NCBI GenBank assembly: GCA_002478115.1
Contig: DLMH01000075.1
Span: 1-64,000, forward strand
DNA from: Candidatus Acidiferrum typicum
GTDB lineage: Bacteria > Acidobacteriota > Terriglobia > Acidiferrales > UBA7541
DNA: 64,000 nt
Direction: 5' to 3'
In this document: one piece after another, positions 1-9,562 of the stretch
Layout: every line of letters starts with the position of its first letter
How positions within the stretch are numbered: position 1 is the first letter of the stretch
The notes under the pieces: generated by a model
The model's database searches: none
What the model was told of the DNA's origin: nothing
The model's input: only the letters and a program-made list of their open reading frames with translations
Position numbers and translations under genes: made by a program

Positions 1-464
1 CACAGGATGCAGCGGTTGTGATCCATGGTGAAGCGCTCGTGGGTGGTGTCCACGGGCAGGCGGGGGTAGCGGTAAGGGAAGCGAACATGGGTGACGCCCA
101 ACTGCTTGGCCATGTCCTGCAACTCGCACATGTTGTTGGAAACGCAGACAGAGCAGACATGATTGCGCTCGGAAAAGAGCAACTCCACCACCATGCGCCG
201 GTACTTCTCCAGACGCGGCGATTGCGTGGTGACCTCCATGCCCTCCTCGACCAGCGTGACACAAGCCGGTTGAAGCCGCAGAGTGCCCTTGAGTTCCACG
301 AGGCAGAGGCGGCACGCGCCCGCTTCGGAGAGGCCGTCGAGGTGGCAAAGCGTGGGGATCGGGATGGCGTTTTCGCGCGCGGCATCCAGAATGGATTGGT
401 CGGCGCGCGCGCTGACGTCTTTGCCATCGATCATTAATGTTTTAACGGACGGCGCTGGATTCAT
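1..464 (-). CDS. hoxU: HoxU, diaphorase subunit of NAD-coupled [NiFe] hydrogenase (partial, C-terminus beyond the window)
   Basis: Reading the reverse strand from the ATG at 464 gives an N-terminus with a [2Fe-2S] ferredoxin fold (cysteines in PTLCHL, GACRLC and PACVTL), followed by a NuoG-type region with [10 protein letters not shown] and NNMCEL that ligates further Fe-S clusters. This is the small iron-sulfur subunit that relays electrons between the HoxF flavin site and the hydrogenase module. The ATG overlaps the hoxF stop as ATGA, and a G-rich Shine-Dalgarno stretch lies just upstream, so translation is probably coupled. About 154 codons are visible and the gene leaves the window on the left. 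The hydrogenase subunits hoxY and hoxH would be expected beyond the edge. A NuoG-like subunit of another NAD-linked enzyme is possible in principle, but the hoxE-F-U order and the hyp genes nearby favour Hox. Confidence 0.88.
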   Translation of the reverse strand, partial: MNPAPSVKTLMIDGKDVSARADQSILDAARENAIPIPTLCHLDGLSEAGACRLCLVELKGTLRLQPACVTLVEEGMEVTTQSPRLEKYRRMVVELLFSERNHVCSVCVSNNMCELQDMAKQLGVTHVRFPYRYPRLPVDTTHERFTMDHNRCIL

Positions 465-2104
465 GCGGTCACCCCCACAGCGGAACCGCACTCACAAACC
501 CCGGCGCGGCAGCGTTTTTCGTTGATGTGTTCGATGTACTCATCCCGAAAATAACGCAGGGTGCTAAGGACCGGGTTGGGCGCGCTCTGCCCCAGGCCGC
601 AGAGGCTGGTGCTGCTGACCATGTCGCAAAGTTCTTCCAGGAGTTCCAGGTCGCGAGCGGTGGCGGTGCCCAAGGTCATGCGCGTCAGAAGCTCGAACAT
701 TTGGGCCGTCCCGGAGCGGCAGGGAATACACTTGCCGCAGGATTCGGACATGCAGAACTCCATGAAGTAGCGCGCCACGTTCACCATGCAGGCGCTGTCG
801 TCCATGACGATCATGCCGCCGGAGCCCATGATCGAGCCGAGCTCCCGGAGCGATTCATAGTCCACGGAGAGATCGAGGAACTGTTCCGGGATGCAGCCGC
901 CGGAAGGCCCGCCGGTCTGCACTGCTTTGAACTTGTGGCCTTCGGGGACGCCGCCGCCGATCTCATAAATGATCTGGCGGAGTGTCGTTCCCATGGGCAC
1001 CTCGATCAAGCCGACATTGCGCACTTTGCCGGTGAGAGCGAAGACCTTGGTGCCCTTGCTTTTCTTCGTGCCGATGGAGGCGTACCAATCGCCGCCGCGG
1101 CGCACGATGCTGGGAATGTTGGCGAAGGTCTCCACGTTGTTGATGAGCGTGGGCATATCCCAAAGCCCGGCTTGCGCGGGATAAGGCGGACGCGGGCGCG
1201 GCGAGCCGCGGCGTCCCTCGATGGAGGCGATTAGCGCGGTTTCTTCACCGCACACAAAGGCGCCGCCGCCGATGCGCACTTCCATATCGAAATTGAATTT
1301 GGTGTTGCAGATCTGGCTGCCCAGGAAACCCAGCCGCCGGGCTTCGCGGATGGCCGTGCCAAAGCGCTTCACGGCGAGCGGATATTCGGCACGAACGTAG
1401 ATGTAGCCGTGCGTCGCGCCCACCGCATAGGCGGCAATGGCCATGCCTTCCAGAACGCGATGCGGATCGCTTTCCAAAACGCTGCGATCCATGAACGCGC
1501 CGGGGTCGCCTTCGTCGGCGTTGCAGATCACGTACTTGGTGGTGCCGGCCGTTTTTGCCACCGTGCCCCACTTGAGGCCCGTGGGATATCCGGCGCCGCC
1601 GCGTCCCCGCAAGCCGCTCTTGGAGACTTCCTGGACGATTTCGTTCGGGTTCATTTCCGTGAGGGCGTGGACCAGAGCCCGGTAGCCGTCTACCGCGATG
1701 TACTCCTCGATTTTTTCCGGATCGATGCGGCCTGAATTCTCCAAGACGATCAGGTTCTGGCGCTGAAAAAAGGGCTGCTCCCGCGAACACAGGAGCCGCG
1801 GCACCGGGGCGCCTTCCAGGTTCTCCACGATTTCAGCGGCGTCGGCAGCGGCCACACTCTTGTAGAACTGGCCGGAAGGTTCGGAAGCGACCAGCGGACC
1901 CAGGGAACACAAGCCCATGCAACCGGTTCCGCGCACGCGACACGTGGCGCCCGTTCGCTTCACTTCTTCCTCGAGCGATTTCTTCACCGCATCGCTATGC
2001 AGAGAAAGACAACCCGCCGCCACGCAGACATTCAATTCGCGGGGCGACTTTTCCCGATTTTCGCGCGTTTCAGCGGCAATCTGTTCGAGTTCCTCGAAGG
2101 TCAT
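461..2104 (-). CDS. hoxF: HoxF, NADH/FMN-binding diaphorase subunit
   Basis: About 547 residues, homologous to the 51-kDa subunit of complex I with an N-terminal thioredoxin-like [2Fe-2S] extension (CVAAGC, then GTGCMGLC). The central part has the NADH/FMN glycine-rich motif [26 protein letters not shown], and [16 protein letters not shown]. Near the C-terminus [11 protein letters not shown] with a later CGLG supplies the [4Fe-4S] cysteines. It oxidises or reduces NAD(H) for the soluble hydrogenase. An ATG at 2116 gives a 551-aa version, but the ATG at 2104 is preferred because GGAGG lies 5 nt upstream and it forms an ATGA overlap with the hoxE stop. The 3' end overlaps hoxU in the same way, so the three genes form a coupled operon. 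Confidence 0.93.
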   Translation of the reverse strand: MTFEELEQIAAETRENREKSPRELNVCVAAGCLSLHSDAVKKSLEEEVKRTGATCRVRGTGCMGLCSLGPLVASEPSGQFYKSVAAADAAEIVENLEGAPVPRLLCSREQPFFQRQNLIVLENSGRIDPEKIEEYIAVDGYRALVHALTEMNPNEIVQEVSKSGLRGRGGAGYPTGLKWGTVAKTAGTTKYVICNADEGDPGAFMDRSVLESDPHRVLEGMAIAAYAVGATHGYIYVRAEYPLAVKRFGTAIREARRLGFLGSQICNTKFNFDMEVRIGGGAFVCGEETALIASIEGRRGSPRPRPPYPAQAGLWDMPTLINNVETFANIPSIVRRGGDWYASIGTKKSKGTKVFALTGKVRNVGLIEVPMGTTLRQIIYEIGGGVPEGHKFKAVQTGGPSGGCIPEQFLDLSVDYESLRELGSIMGSGGMIVMDDSACMVNVARYFMEFCMSESCGKCIPCRSGTAQMFELLTRMTLGTATARDLELLEELCDMVSSTSLCGLGQSAPNPVLSTLRYFRDEYIEHINEKRCRAGVCECGSAVGVTA

Positions 2105-2601
2105 GCGGGCCTCCATCCTGCCAGCTTTTCACGGAGGTTCTTGCCCGCCACGTTGCCCATCGTTTCTCCGTCAAACACCACCGCGGGAGCGACGCTGCAA
2201 GAGCCGATGCATCGCGCGGTCATCAAGGAAGCCTTGGCGTCAGCGGTTGTTTCGCCCGCTTGAATGCCGAGCGCGGCTTGCGCCTCGTTCAGGAGCGCGC
2301 CGGCGCCCTTGATGTAGCAGGCCGTGCCCATACAGATGAGACAAACGTGCTCGCCGGGCGGCTTCATGGTGAAAAAGTGATAAAAGGTGGCCACTCCGTA
2401 GGCCTGGCTGAGCGGCACGCGGAGCGAATCGGCCACGAAGCGCAGCGAAGCCTTATCCAGGAAGCCGAACGATTCCTGAACTGTATGCAGGGTTTCGATC
2501 AGGGCGTCGCGCGCGTAGCCATGGCGTCGCATCGTGCCGTTGACAATTCTCCAGCGTTTGTCCTCTGAGGGCAGAGGGGGTTTCTTCGAGGTAAGAGGCA
2601 T
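2101..2601 (-). CDS. hoxE: HoxE, 24-kDa-type [2Fe-2S] subunit of bidirectional hydrogenase
   Basis: 166 residues of the NuoE/HoxE family. The N-terminal helical part ([18 protein letters not shown]) and the thioredoxin-like domain are present, with [2Fe-2S] ligands in CMGTAC and CIGSC. HoxE is an electron-transfer subunit in HoxEFUYH-type (group 3d) hydrogenases, and its presence points to a five-subunit enzyme rather than a four-subunit HoxFUYH. It is the first gene of the minus-strand diaphorase operon, and its stop overlaps the hoxF start. A possible Shine-Dalgarno AGGA lies about 10 nt before the ATG at 2601. NuoE of complex I is the main alternative, but the arrangement with hoxF, hoxU and the hyp cluster argues against it. 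Confidence 0.88.
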   Translation of the reverse strand: MPLTSKKPPLPSEDKRWRIVNGTMRRHGYARDALIETLHTVQESFGFLDKASLRFVADSLRVPLSQAYGVATFYHFFTMKPPGEHVCLICMGTACYIKGAGALLNEAQAALGIQAGETTADAKASLMTARCIGSCSVAPAVVFDGETMGNVAGKNLREKLAGWRPA

Positions 2602-3178
2602 AGTTTATTTTTCCTGTAAGGGGCCCAAAGGGGGGGCTCCTGCCATGCTGCCATGCCCAATCACGCTAAACTATGACGTAGCTCACACTCGAGGATCATA
2701 CACCTCGGGGTCAGATTGCGGCGACACTCAAGCGAAGAAACGACGGCGGTCGCAGACTATTGAAAACAAGCCACCTGAGGAGAAAGACTCACGAGTGTTG
2801 AAAAATTAAACATCCGATGAGGGTATTTACACAGTTGAATTTGCCTCCTTATTTTTTCGATGTGAGCTAACTGTTTTTCTTATCAAGCAGGTTGGGGCTT
2901 CCAGCAAGAGGCTCGAATTGGTCATTCGTCTGCCTTGCTTTAATTGTGACCAGCGTTGGTTTGCCCGTAGAGGTCTTGCCTGGCTGCCTGCGGGGGCATA
3001 AGCTCATGAGAAAAGTGGGCTGGCAGGGGCCTCGTGCGGTGTTGCGCATTTTCTTAGGGAGAGTTTGGACCCAGTCAGGCGCAAACTGACCCATGGATGC
3101 CCCGCTTGGTCTAAGCCAGGCACACGCCTCAACCGGAAGGCCAGGAACGCATCCTCACTTTTTCTTACAGAGGCAAAG
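2602..3178. other. Intergenic region between divergent hox and hemerythrin/hyp genes
   Basis: About 580 bases with no convincing gene. It must contain the divergent promoters for hoxE (leftward) and the hemerythrin gene (rightward). An AT-rich stretch lies near 2810-2885, unlike the GC-rich surroundings. I could not assign -35/-10 boxes or an operator with confidence. The short reading frames here (2867-3094 and the upstream extension of the hemerythrin frame) have no recognisable protein features. Confidence 0.6.
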
Positions 3179-3592
3179 ATGAACGAAACCCTACACGCCG
3201 CACCCGTAAAGATCGGGGAGAAATCGATCGACACCGAGCATGACCTGCAAATGCAGATGCTGGATTCGCTCTCCGAAGCGCTCCAGAAGGGCGGCGATTT
3301 TTCACCCTCGCGCTACATCCTGGAGCAATTCATCGAATTTTCGGACATGCATTTTCTTTCGGAGCAGTTGGTCATGCGGCTGCACAGCTATCCCGGCTAC
3401 GAAACGCATCTTGAGGCGCACACCCGGCTGATGAAGAAAGTCCGCAAAATCCGCGAGAGTGTTTTTCGCGGCGAGAATGCGCCCAGCCTGGAGCTGGTTG
3501 AGGAATTGCGCGACTGGCTGCTGAATCACGTCGCTTCCGAGGATGTGGCGTTTGGCGAGTTTTTGCGCGAGAAAGAGGGCCGCAGCGCATGA
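3179..3592 (+). CDS. Bacteriohemerythrin (O2-binding diiron protein)
   Basis: 137 residues forming a single hemerythrin domain. All seven expected diiron ligands are visible: H21 (IDTEHDL), H58 and E62 (DMHFLSEQL), H77 and H81 (ETHLEAHTRL), H117 and D122 (WLLNHVASED). Bacteriohemerythrins bind O2 reversibly, for storage, delivery, sensing or scavenging. The frame is open upstream to 3065, but the ATG at 3179, preceded by AGAGG, gives the normal family length and removes a meaningless extension. The gene sits between the hox diaphorase genes and the hyp maturation genes, on the hyp strand about 170 bp before hypC. This suggests a role in protecting or informing the oxygen-sensitive hydrogenase. 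That role is inference from position. Confidence 0.9.
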   Translation: MNETLHAAPVKIGEKSIDTEHDLQMQMLDSLSEALQKGGDFSPSRYILEQFIEFSDMHFLSEQLVMRLHSYPGYETHLEAHTRLMKKVRKIRESVFRGENAPSLELVEELRDWLLNHVASEDVAFGEFLREKEGRSA

Positions 3593-3762
3593 TTTTCCCC
3601 CGCAGGTGGCCGTTTTCGGCGCCGGTAAGGTGCCGTTGGGCGCTTGACGAAGCGCGGAAAGACCTGGCAACTCGGAGCCGCCCCTGAGCTGCAGCGCGTC
3701 CCTGCATGCCTATCTTTCCGCGGGGAGAAACAGTATCCTCGAATTCAGGGGGGAGTAGCTGC

Positions 3763-4032
3763 ATGTGCCTGGCGATTCCCGGTAAAGTGTCTCAAATCGA
3801 TGTGCTGGACGGCGTGCGTTCCGGGCGCATCCAGTTTGGCGGCATCACGCGGCAGGCCTGCCTCGACTTCGTACCGGAGGCCAACGTCGGCGACTACGTG
3901 ATGGTGCACGTGGGATTCGCCATTAGCGTGGTGGACAAAGACGAAGCCGAACGCACTTACGCCCTGCTGGAAAGCATGGGCGTCCTCGCAGAAGAGCTTG
4001 CTCCGGGTGGCATGGATCCCACTCCATCATGA
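3763..4032 (+). CDS. hypC: HypC, [NiFe] hydrogenase maturation chaperone
   Basis: 89 residues beginning MCLAIPGKV, the signature of HypC/HybG. The invariant Cys2 carries the Fe(CN)2CO intermediate together with HypD. The upstream frame is open to 3706, but the ATG at 3763 is fixed by the MCLAIPG motif and a strong purine-rich Shine-Dalgarno (GGGGGGAG) about 9 nt before it. The stop codon overlaps the hypD start as ATGA. HypC shuttles the iron centre from the HypCD complex to the hydrogenase large subunit precursor. First gene of the hypCDEABF operon. Confidence 0.95.
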   Translation: MCLAIPGKVSQIDVLDGVRSGRIQFGGITRQACLDFVPEANVGDYVMVHVGFAISVVDKDEAERTYALLESMGVLAEELAPGGMDPTPS

Positions 4033-5126
4033 AGTACCTGGACGAATACCGCGACGTCAAGATCGCGCACGCCTTGGCTGGGGAGATCCGCCGGCGCTCC
4101 ACGCGGCCGTGGGTGCTGATGGAGATTTGCGGTGGGCAGACGCATACGTTGATGCGCTACGGAATTGATGACCTGCTCGGCGAAAGCGTGCAACTCGTGC
4201 ACGGACCCGGATGCCCGGTGTGTGTGACGCCGCTGGAAATGATTGACCGCGCCATTGCGCTGGCCCGCCTCCCCGAAGTGACGCTGGTCTCTTATGGAGA
4301 CATGCTGCGCGTGCCGGGCTCGGAAACGGATTTATTTCATGTGAAGGCGGAAGGCGGCGATGTGCGCGTGGTGTACTCGCCGACCGATGCGGTAGAGTTG
4401 GCGCGCAGCCAGCCGGGACGCCAAGTGGTTTTCTTTGCGATTGGGTTTGAGACGACAGCGCCGGCGCACGCCATGGTCGTGCTGCAAGCCGAGCGCCTGG
4501 GGCTGCGCAATTTCAGCTTGCTCGTTTCCCACGTGCTCGTGCCTCCGGCGATCCGCACTCTGCTGAGCTCGCCGAAAAATCGCGTGCAGGGATTCATCGC
4601 GCCCGGCCATGTCTGCACCGTGGTGGGGATGCGCGACTACGAAAACCTGGTGCGCGAATTCCATGTGCCGATTGTCGTCGGCGGGTTTGAGCCCATCGAT
4701 TTGCTGGAAGCGATTCACATGCTCGTGGCGCAACTCGAAGAAGGCCGCGCCGAGGTCGAGAATCAGTACTCGCGATCGGTGCAGTATGAAGGGAACCGGC
4801 CAGCGCAGGAGGCCGTCGCGCGCGTGTTTGAAGTTTCCGACCGGAAATGGCGCGGCATCGGCCCGATTCCGGAGAGCGGCTTGCGGCTCAAAGAGAAATA
4901 CGCCGCGTTCGATGCCGAAAGGTTGTTCGATCTCGCGGATGTTTGCGCGGAGGAGCCGAGCGAGTGCATCAGCGCGGAGGTTCTGCTCGGCCTCAAGAAG
5001 CCCACCGACTGTTCGGCATTTGGAACGCGCTGTACGCCCGAAAAGCCACTGGGCGCGCCAATGGTATCCTCGGAAGGTGCGTGTGCGGCCTATCACCAAT
5101 ACCGGCGCCACCTCGTTACACTCTGA
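4029..5126 (+). CDS. hypD: HypD, Fe-S scaffold for Fe(CN)2CO assembly
   Basis: 365 residues, normal for the family. Conserved elements are CGGQTHT with Cys34, GPGCPVCV with Cys62 and Cys65, the GFETTAP motif, and a C-terminal [4Fe-4S] cysteine set in DCSAFGTRC and EGACAAY. HypD with HypC forms the platform on which CO and cyanide ligands are attached to iron in the cytoplasm. It overlaps hypC by 4 bp and is followed 4 bp later by the GTG start of hypE. Confidence 0.96.
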   Translation: MKYLDEYRDVKIAHALAGEIRRRSTRPWVLMEICGGQTHTLMRYGIDDLLGESVQLVHGPGCPVCVTPLEMIDRAIALARLPEVTLVSYGDMLRVPGSETDLFHVKAEGGDVRVVYSPTDAVELARSQPGRQVVFFAIGFETTAPAHAMVVLQAERLGLRNFSLLVSHVLVPPAIRTLLSSPKNRVQGFIAPGHVCTVVGMRDYENLVREFHVPIVVGGFEPIDLLEAIHMLVAQLEEGRAEVENQYSRSVQYEGNRPAQEAVARVFEVSDRKWRGIGPIPESGLRLKEKYAAFDAERLFDLADVCAEEPSECISAEVLLGLKKPTDCSAFGTRCTPEKPLGAPMVSSEGACAAYHQYRRHLVTL

Positions 5127-5130
5127 TTCC

Positions 5131-6195
5131 GTGTCCAAAGACGAGACCAAGGACCTGGCCGCATTTTCCTGCCCCGTGCCGCTTCCGGCGGGCGAGCGCA
5201 TCCTTCTGGGCCATGGCAGCGGCGGCAAACTCAGCGCGGACTTGCTGAAAAACGTGTTTCTCCCTGCGCTTGGAAATCCCGTCCTGAATCGCCTGGAAGA
5301 TCAGGCCATTGTTTCCTTGAACGGTGTGCGCTTGGCCATCACCACGGACTCTTTTGTCGTGAAACCGCTGATTTTTCGCGGCGGCGACGTTGGCTCGCTG
5401 GCCGTGCATGGCACCATCAACGACCTGGCCATGGGCGGCGCCGAACCGTTGTGGCTGAGCGCCGCATTCATTTTGGAAGAAGGTTTGCCGATCGAAACGC
5501 TGCGTCGCGTCGTCGGTTCCATGCACGAAGCAGCCGCAAACGCCGGAGTGGAAATTGTCACTGGTGACACCAAGGTTGTGGAGAAGGGAAGCGCCGACGG
5601 GATCTTCGTCAATACCACCGGCATCGGCCTGGTGCGCGAGGGCATCTCCCTTTCCGCGGCACAAGCGCGGCCCGGCGACGCGATTCTGGTGAGCGGGATG
5701 CTCGGCGATCATGGCATCGCGATTTTGGCCGAACGCGAAGGGCTGCAATTTGAAACCGCGGTGCAGAGCGATTCCGCGCCGCTGCATACGCTGGTGGCGA
5801 GCTTGCTGGAAGCGACGCGCGAGGTGCGCTGCCTTCGTGATCCTACGCGCGGCGGGCTTTCCAGCACACTGAATGAGATTGCCGCCAGCTCCGGCGTGGG
5901 CATGGAGCTTGAAGAAACGTCCATCCCAGTTCGAGAAGAGGTGCGCGACGCTTGCGAAATGCTCGGCCTCGATCCGCTCTACGTTGCAAACGAAGGGAAA
6001 CTGGTGGCTATTGTTGCGCCGGCCTCCGCCGAGGCCGCTTTGCGGGCGTTGCAGAATCATCCGCTTGGCAAAGACGCTCGCATCATCGGCCGCGTGACCT
6101 CCGAGCATCCGCGCATGGTGGTGATGCGCACGCCGTTCGGCACCACGCGCATCGTGGACATGCTGACCGGCGATCAACTGCCGCGTATTTGTTAG
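5131..6195 (+). CDS. hypE: HypE, thiocarboxamide dehydratase (cyanide ligand synthesis)
   Basis: About 354 residues of the PurM/AIRS-like fold. GHGSGGKLSADLL near the N-terminus, TTDSFVVKP and the C-terminal PRIC are diagnostic. The terminal cysteine accepts the carbamoyl group from HypF and dehydrates it to thiocyanate. The frame is open far upstream inside hypD; the GTG at 5131, 4 bp after the hypD stop, gives a normal HypE length. No clear Shine-Dalgarno is visible, consistent with translational coupling to hypD. HypE is related to selenophosphate synthetase SelD but has the HypE-specific C-terminus, so it is not SelD. Confidence 0.94.
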   Translation: MSKDETKDLAAFSCPVPLPAGERILLGHGSGGKLSADLLKNVFLPALGNPVLNRLEDQAIVSLNGVRLAITTDSFVVKPLIFRGGDVGSLAVHGTINDLAMGGAEPLWLSAAFILEEGLPIETLRRVVGSMHEAAANAGVEIVTGDTKVVEKGSADGIFVNTTGIGLVREGISLSAAQARPGDAILVSGMLGDHGIAILAEREGLQFETAVQSDSAPLHTLVASLLEATREVRCLRDPTRGGLSSTLNEIAASSGVGMELEETSIPVREEVRDACEMLGLDPLYVANEGKLVAIVAPASAEAALRALQNHPLGKDARIIGRVTSEHPRMVVMRTPFGTTRIVDMLTGDQLPRIC

Positions 6196-6204
6196 GGGGG
6201 CCCG

Positions 6205-6564
6205 TTGCACGAGGTCGGTATCGCTTCTTCCATCATCGAATCGATTGAAGCCGAAGCGCGCCGCCGCCCGGACGCGCAGTTCACTGCCGTGGGCGTGCGC
6301 ATCGGGGAACTTTCCAATGTGGATCGCGATGCCCTTGCTTTTGCGTTTGAGGCGTTGACGCTAAAAACGCCGCTGGAGCACCTGCGGCTCGAAATTGAGT
6401 GGTGTCCGCGGCGCCAGAAGTGTCTCGCGTGCGGAGAGGAATTTGTGGTGAAAGACTGGGAACTGACCTGTCCGAAATGCGGCGAGGCGCGAAGCACCTG
6501 CATCGGCGGCACGGAATTGGATATTGCCTATCTGGAGTTGGAGGAGCCATGCGAGAAGTCGTAG
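6205..6564 (+). CDS. hypA: HypA, nickel metallochaperone
   Basis: 119 residues starting MHE, the N-terminal nickel-binding motif with His2. A zinc ribbon is formed by CLAC (Cys73, Cys76) and CPKC (Cys89, Cys92). The start codon is TTG at 6205, preceded by an AGGGGG Shine-Dalgarno. It is chosen because the MHE motif must be N-terminal. HypA delivers nickel to the hydrogenase large subunit with HypB. The 3' end overlaps hypB by 16 bp. Confidence 0.93.
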   Translation: MHEVGIASSIIESIEAEARRRPDAQFTAVGVRIGELSNVDRDALAFAFEALTLKTPLEHLRLEIEWCPRRQKCLACGEEFVVKDWELTCPKCGEARSTCIGGTELDIAYLELEEPCEKS

Positions 6565-7226
6565 AGAAAAAAGTCCTCAGCGAGAATGACCGGCTGGCGG
6601 CAGAGTTGCGCCAGCGCTACCGCGAACAGAACATTCTCTGCGTCAATTTCATCAGCTCGCCGGGCTCCGGGAAAACGGCGCTGCTCGAAAAAACACTCGG
6701 CAGCTTTGCGCCGGGCACGCCAGTCGCGGTTCTCACCGGGGACTTGCAGACGGACAACGACGCGCGGCGCCTCATGCGCTACGGCTTTCCTGTACGCCAA
6801 ATCGTCACGGGAGGGACTTGCCATCTGGATGCGCGCATGGTCGAGCGTCATTTGAATGAACTGGGCTTCCGCGGCCCCGGCTTGTTGCTGGTGGAAAATG
6901 TGGGCAACCTGGTCTGCCCGTCCAGCTACGACCTGGGCGAAGCGGCGAAAATTGTTCTGTTGAGCGTCACCGAAGGCGAGGACAAGCCGCTGAAATATCC
7001 TGGAATTTTTCACCGCGCTTCGCTGATGATCCTGACCAAGACGGACCTTCTTCCCCACGTCGAATTCGATCCCAAGCTCGCCCTGGAAAACGCGCGCAAG
7101 ATTCATCCGGAGATCGACTACCTGGCCCTTTCTTCCAAGACTGGCGAGGGTTTCGATCAGTGGCTCGCCTGGCTCGCCGCGCTCCAGCAGAAAACCCGGC
7201 AGGAAGCCCCTGCCACAATTTCCTGA
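6549..7226 (+). CDS. hypB: HypB, GTPase for nickel insertion
   Basis: 225 residues of the SIMIBI GTPase class. Walker A is SSPGSGKTALL (about residues 36-46). The metal site at the G-domain is GGTCHLD (Cys91-His92) with Cys123 in NLVCP, and the guanine specificity motif is TKTD. The ATG at 6549 has GGAGG about 6 nt upstream and overlaps hypA by 16 bp. The protein lacks both the N-terminal CxxCGC high-affinity site and a His-rich stretch found in some HypB proteins, so nickel storage is unlikely. It cooperates with HypA in nickel insertion. Confidence 0.94.
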   Translation: MREVVEKKVLSENDRLAAELRQRYREQNILCVNFISSPGSGKTALLEKTLGSFAPGTPVAVLTGDLQTDNDARRLMRYGFPVRQIVTGGTCHLDARMVERHLNELGFRGPGLLLVENVGNLVCPSSYDLGEAAKIVLLSVTEGEDKPLKYPGIFHRASLMILTKTDLLPHVEFDPKLALENARKIHPEIDYLALSSKTGEGFDQWLAWLAALQQKTRQEAPATIS

Positions 7227-7245
7227 CGGGGGCCCCATTGCCACC

Positions 7246-9561
7246 ATGACGCCAGCGTCACAAACGGGCGTACTTCGCAAAGCCATCGACGTCACCGGCA
7301 TTGTCCAGGGCGTCGGCTTCCGCCCGTTCATCTACCGGCTGGCCGGTGAATGCAATCTCGCGGGCTTCATCGCCAATACACCGGCGGGCGTGAGCATCGA
7401 AGTGCAGGGGCCAGCGGATTCCATCGCGTCGTTTCTCGCAAGATTACCGAAGGAAATTCCGCCGCTCGCGAAAATCACTTCGCTGGCGCCGCGCGATGTC
7501 GAATTGCAGCCGGACACAACGTTTCTCATACTTTCCAGCCGCCTCGATCAGCCCCCCAAGGCGCTGATCTCTCCGGACGTAGCGGTTTGCGAGGATTGCC
7601 TGCGCGAAATGGCCAATCCCCGGGATCGCCGTTTCCGCTACCCGTTTATCAACTGCACGAATTGTGGGCCGCGCTTCACCATCATTCGCGATATTCCCTA
7701 CGACCGCGCGCGCACCTCCATGGCCCCGTTCAAAATGTGCGCGGCCTGCCAGGCGGAATACGACGACCCTGCGAACCGCCGCTTCCACGCGCAGCCCAAC
7801 GCTTGTTGGGATTGCGGCCCGCAAGTGCAGCTCCTTGACGGCAACGGCGCACGGGTGGACATCGTCGAGCCCATTCGAGAAGCCGCACGCCTTCTGGAAT
7901 GTGGCGCCATCGTTGCCACCAAGGGGCTCGGCGGATTTCACCTGGCCTGCGACGCAGAAAACGACGCGGCCGTGGATCGTTTGCGTGAGCGCAAACGCCG
8001 GGTGGAAAAACCGTTTGCTGTCATGGTGAGTCGCATCGAAGATGCCGAGCGCTTCTGTGCTGTTGAAGAAGCCGCGCGTAAATCGCTTCTTTCACGCGAG
8101 CGGCCGATTGTGCTGTTGCCGCGCAGGCCCGAAGTGCATGTGGCCCCTGGCGTCGCGCCACGCAATCGCTTTCTCGGCGTCTTCTTGCCCTATACGCCGC
8201 TCCATCATCTCTTGCTGTCCAGTGGCAGATGCGATGCTCTTGTGATGACCAGCGGCAACCTCAGCGAGGAGCCCATCGCCATCGACAATGACGAGGCCGT
8301 ACAGCGCCTGCGCGGCATTGCCGACGCCTTCCTCGTGCACAACCGCGACATCCTGCGGCGCTGTGACGATTCCGTTGTGCGCCAGGCAGCGGGCCAAACG
8401 CAAAAGCTGCGCCGCTCCCGCGGGTTTGTCCCCGTGCCCGTGGCGTTGGAGAGCGAATCGCAGCCCATCCTGGCGGTTGGTGGAGAGCTGAAAAACACGG
8501 TGTGCGTTGTACGCGGTGCCGAAGCATTCCTCAGTCAGCATGTCGGTGACCTTGAGAATTTGGAAAGCTACCGCTTTTTTGAAGAGGCCGTCGAGCACTT
8601 GCAGCGCATCCTGGAAGTGCAACCCAAAGTGATCGCCTACGATCTGCATCCGGACTATTTCTCGACCAAATGGGCGCTGGGCCGGGCAGACGTTCGGCTG
8701 ATCGGCGTGCAACACCATCACGCGCACATCGCCGCGTGCATGGCGGAAAACCATCTCGACGGCAAAGTGATCGGCATCGCTCTTGACGGCACCGGCTACG
8801 GCACCGATGGCGCAATCTGGGGCGGGGAAGTGCTCCTTGCGGACTACGTGAATTTCCAGCGCGCCGCCCACTTGGACTACGTGGCTCTGCCGGGTGGTGA
8901 GGCCGCGATTCACGAGCCCTGGCGCATCGCTGTGAGCTACCTCGCGAAACACTTCGGGAAGTCGCTGGGCGGCGCGCAGATTCCTTTCGTCAAGGATCTG
9001 GACCGGCGCAATCTGGACATCCTTCTGCAAATGATCGATCGCGGTGTGAATTCTCCGCTCACCTCGAGCTGCGGGCGTCTTTTCGATGCGGTGGCCGCTC
9101 TGATCGGCTTGCGCGCCACGGTGAACTATAAAGCGCAAGCCGCCATCGAACTCGAAATGGCGGCCCATGAATCCACTGACGAGAGCGCTTATCCGTTTGA
9201 ATTGCAGCTTGCCGGGGAAGCGTGGCGGATCGGCACGCGCACACTCTTCGATTGGCTGCTGCATGATATTCGCCGGGGGGCGCGTGCCGCGGACATCAGC
9301 CGCAGGTTTCACAATGGCCTGGCTTCCTTATTGCTCGGCCTCGCGGAGAAACTCCGCGAGGCGCATGGGCTGAATCGCGTGTGCCTCAGCGGCGGCTGCT
9401 TTCAGAATATTCTGCTGTTTCGGTTGCTGCTTGCCGCGCTGCGCAAACAAAATTTTGAAGTGTATTTTCACACCGAGGTGCCCGCCGGGGATGGCGGCAT
9501 CAGCCTGGGGCAGGCGCTCGTCGCCGCGCATCGCCTGCGCATTACGGAGGCAAGCTCCTAG
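7246..9561 (+). CDS. hypF: HypF, carbamoyltransferase
   Basis: 771 residues with the full HypF architecture. An acylphosphatase-like domain comes first (VQGVGFRPFIYRLA), then two zinc-finger units (CEDC with CTNC, CAAC with CWDC), a YrdC-like carbamoyl-adenylate domain, and a Kae1-like domain with the metal-binding HHHAHIAA and a glycine-rich DGTGYGTDG segment. HypF converts carbamoyl phosphate and ATP to carbamoyl-AMP and transfers the carbamoyl to HypE, the source of the cyanide ligands. Last gene of the hyp operon. Its stop lies 2 bp from the end of the convergent CRTAC1-type gene. Confidence 0.96.
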   Translation: MTPASQTGVLRKAIDVTGIVQGVGFRPFIYRLAGECNLAGFIANTPAGVSIEVQGPADSIASFLARLPKEIPPLAKITSLAPRDVELQPDTTFLILSSRLDQPPKALISPDVAVCEDCLREMANPRDRRFRYPFINCTNCGPRFTIIRDIPYDRARTSMAPFKMCAACQAEYDDPANRRFHAQPNACWDCGPQVQLLDGNGARVDIVEPIREAARLLECGAIVATKGLGGFHLACDAENDAAVDRLRERKRRVEKPFAVMVSRIEDAERFCAVEEAARKSLLSRERPIVLLPRRPEVHVAPGVAPRNRFLGVFLPYTPLHHLLLSSGRCDALVMTSGNLSEEPIAIDNDEAVQRLRGIADAFLVHNRDILRRCDDSVVRQAAGQTQKLRRSRGFVPVPVALESESQPILAVGGELKNTVCVVRGAEAFLSQHVGDLENLESYRFFEEAVEHLQRILEVQPKVIAYDLHPDYFSTKWALGRADVRLIGVQHHHAHIAACMAENHLDGKVIGIALDGTGYGTDGAIWGGEVLLADYVNFQRAAHLDYVALPGGEAAIHEPWRIAVSYLAKHFGKSLGGAQIPFVKDLDRRNLDILLQMIDRGVNSPLTSSCGRLFDAVAALIGLRATVNYKAQAAIELEMAAHESTDESAYPFELQLAGEAWRIGTRTLFDWLLHDIRRGARAADISRRFHNGLASLLLGLAEKLREAHGLNRVCLSGGCFQNILLFRLLLAALRKQNFEVYFHTEVPAGDGGISLGQALVAAHRLRITEASS

Positions 9562-9562
9562 C

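Noticed and set aside
5131-6195. HypE as selenophosphate synthetase SelD, given the nearby selenoprotein
   Set aside because: The C-terminal PRIC and the hyp operon context identify HypE. SelD-specific N-terminal Cys/Sec motif is absent.
8092-9312. 406-codon minus-strand frame
   Set aside because: Antisense shadow of hypF.
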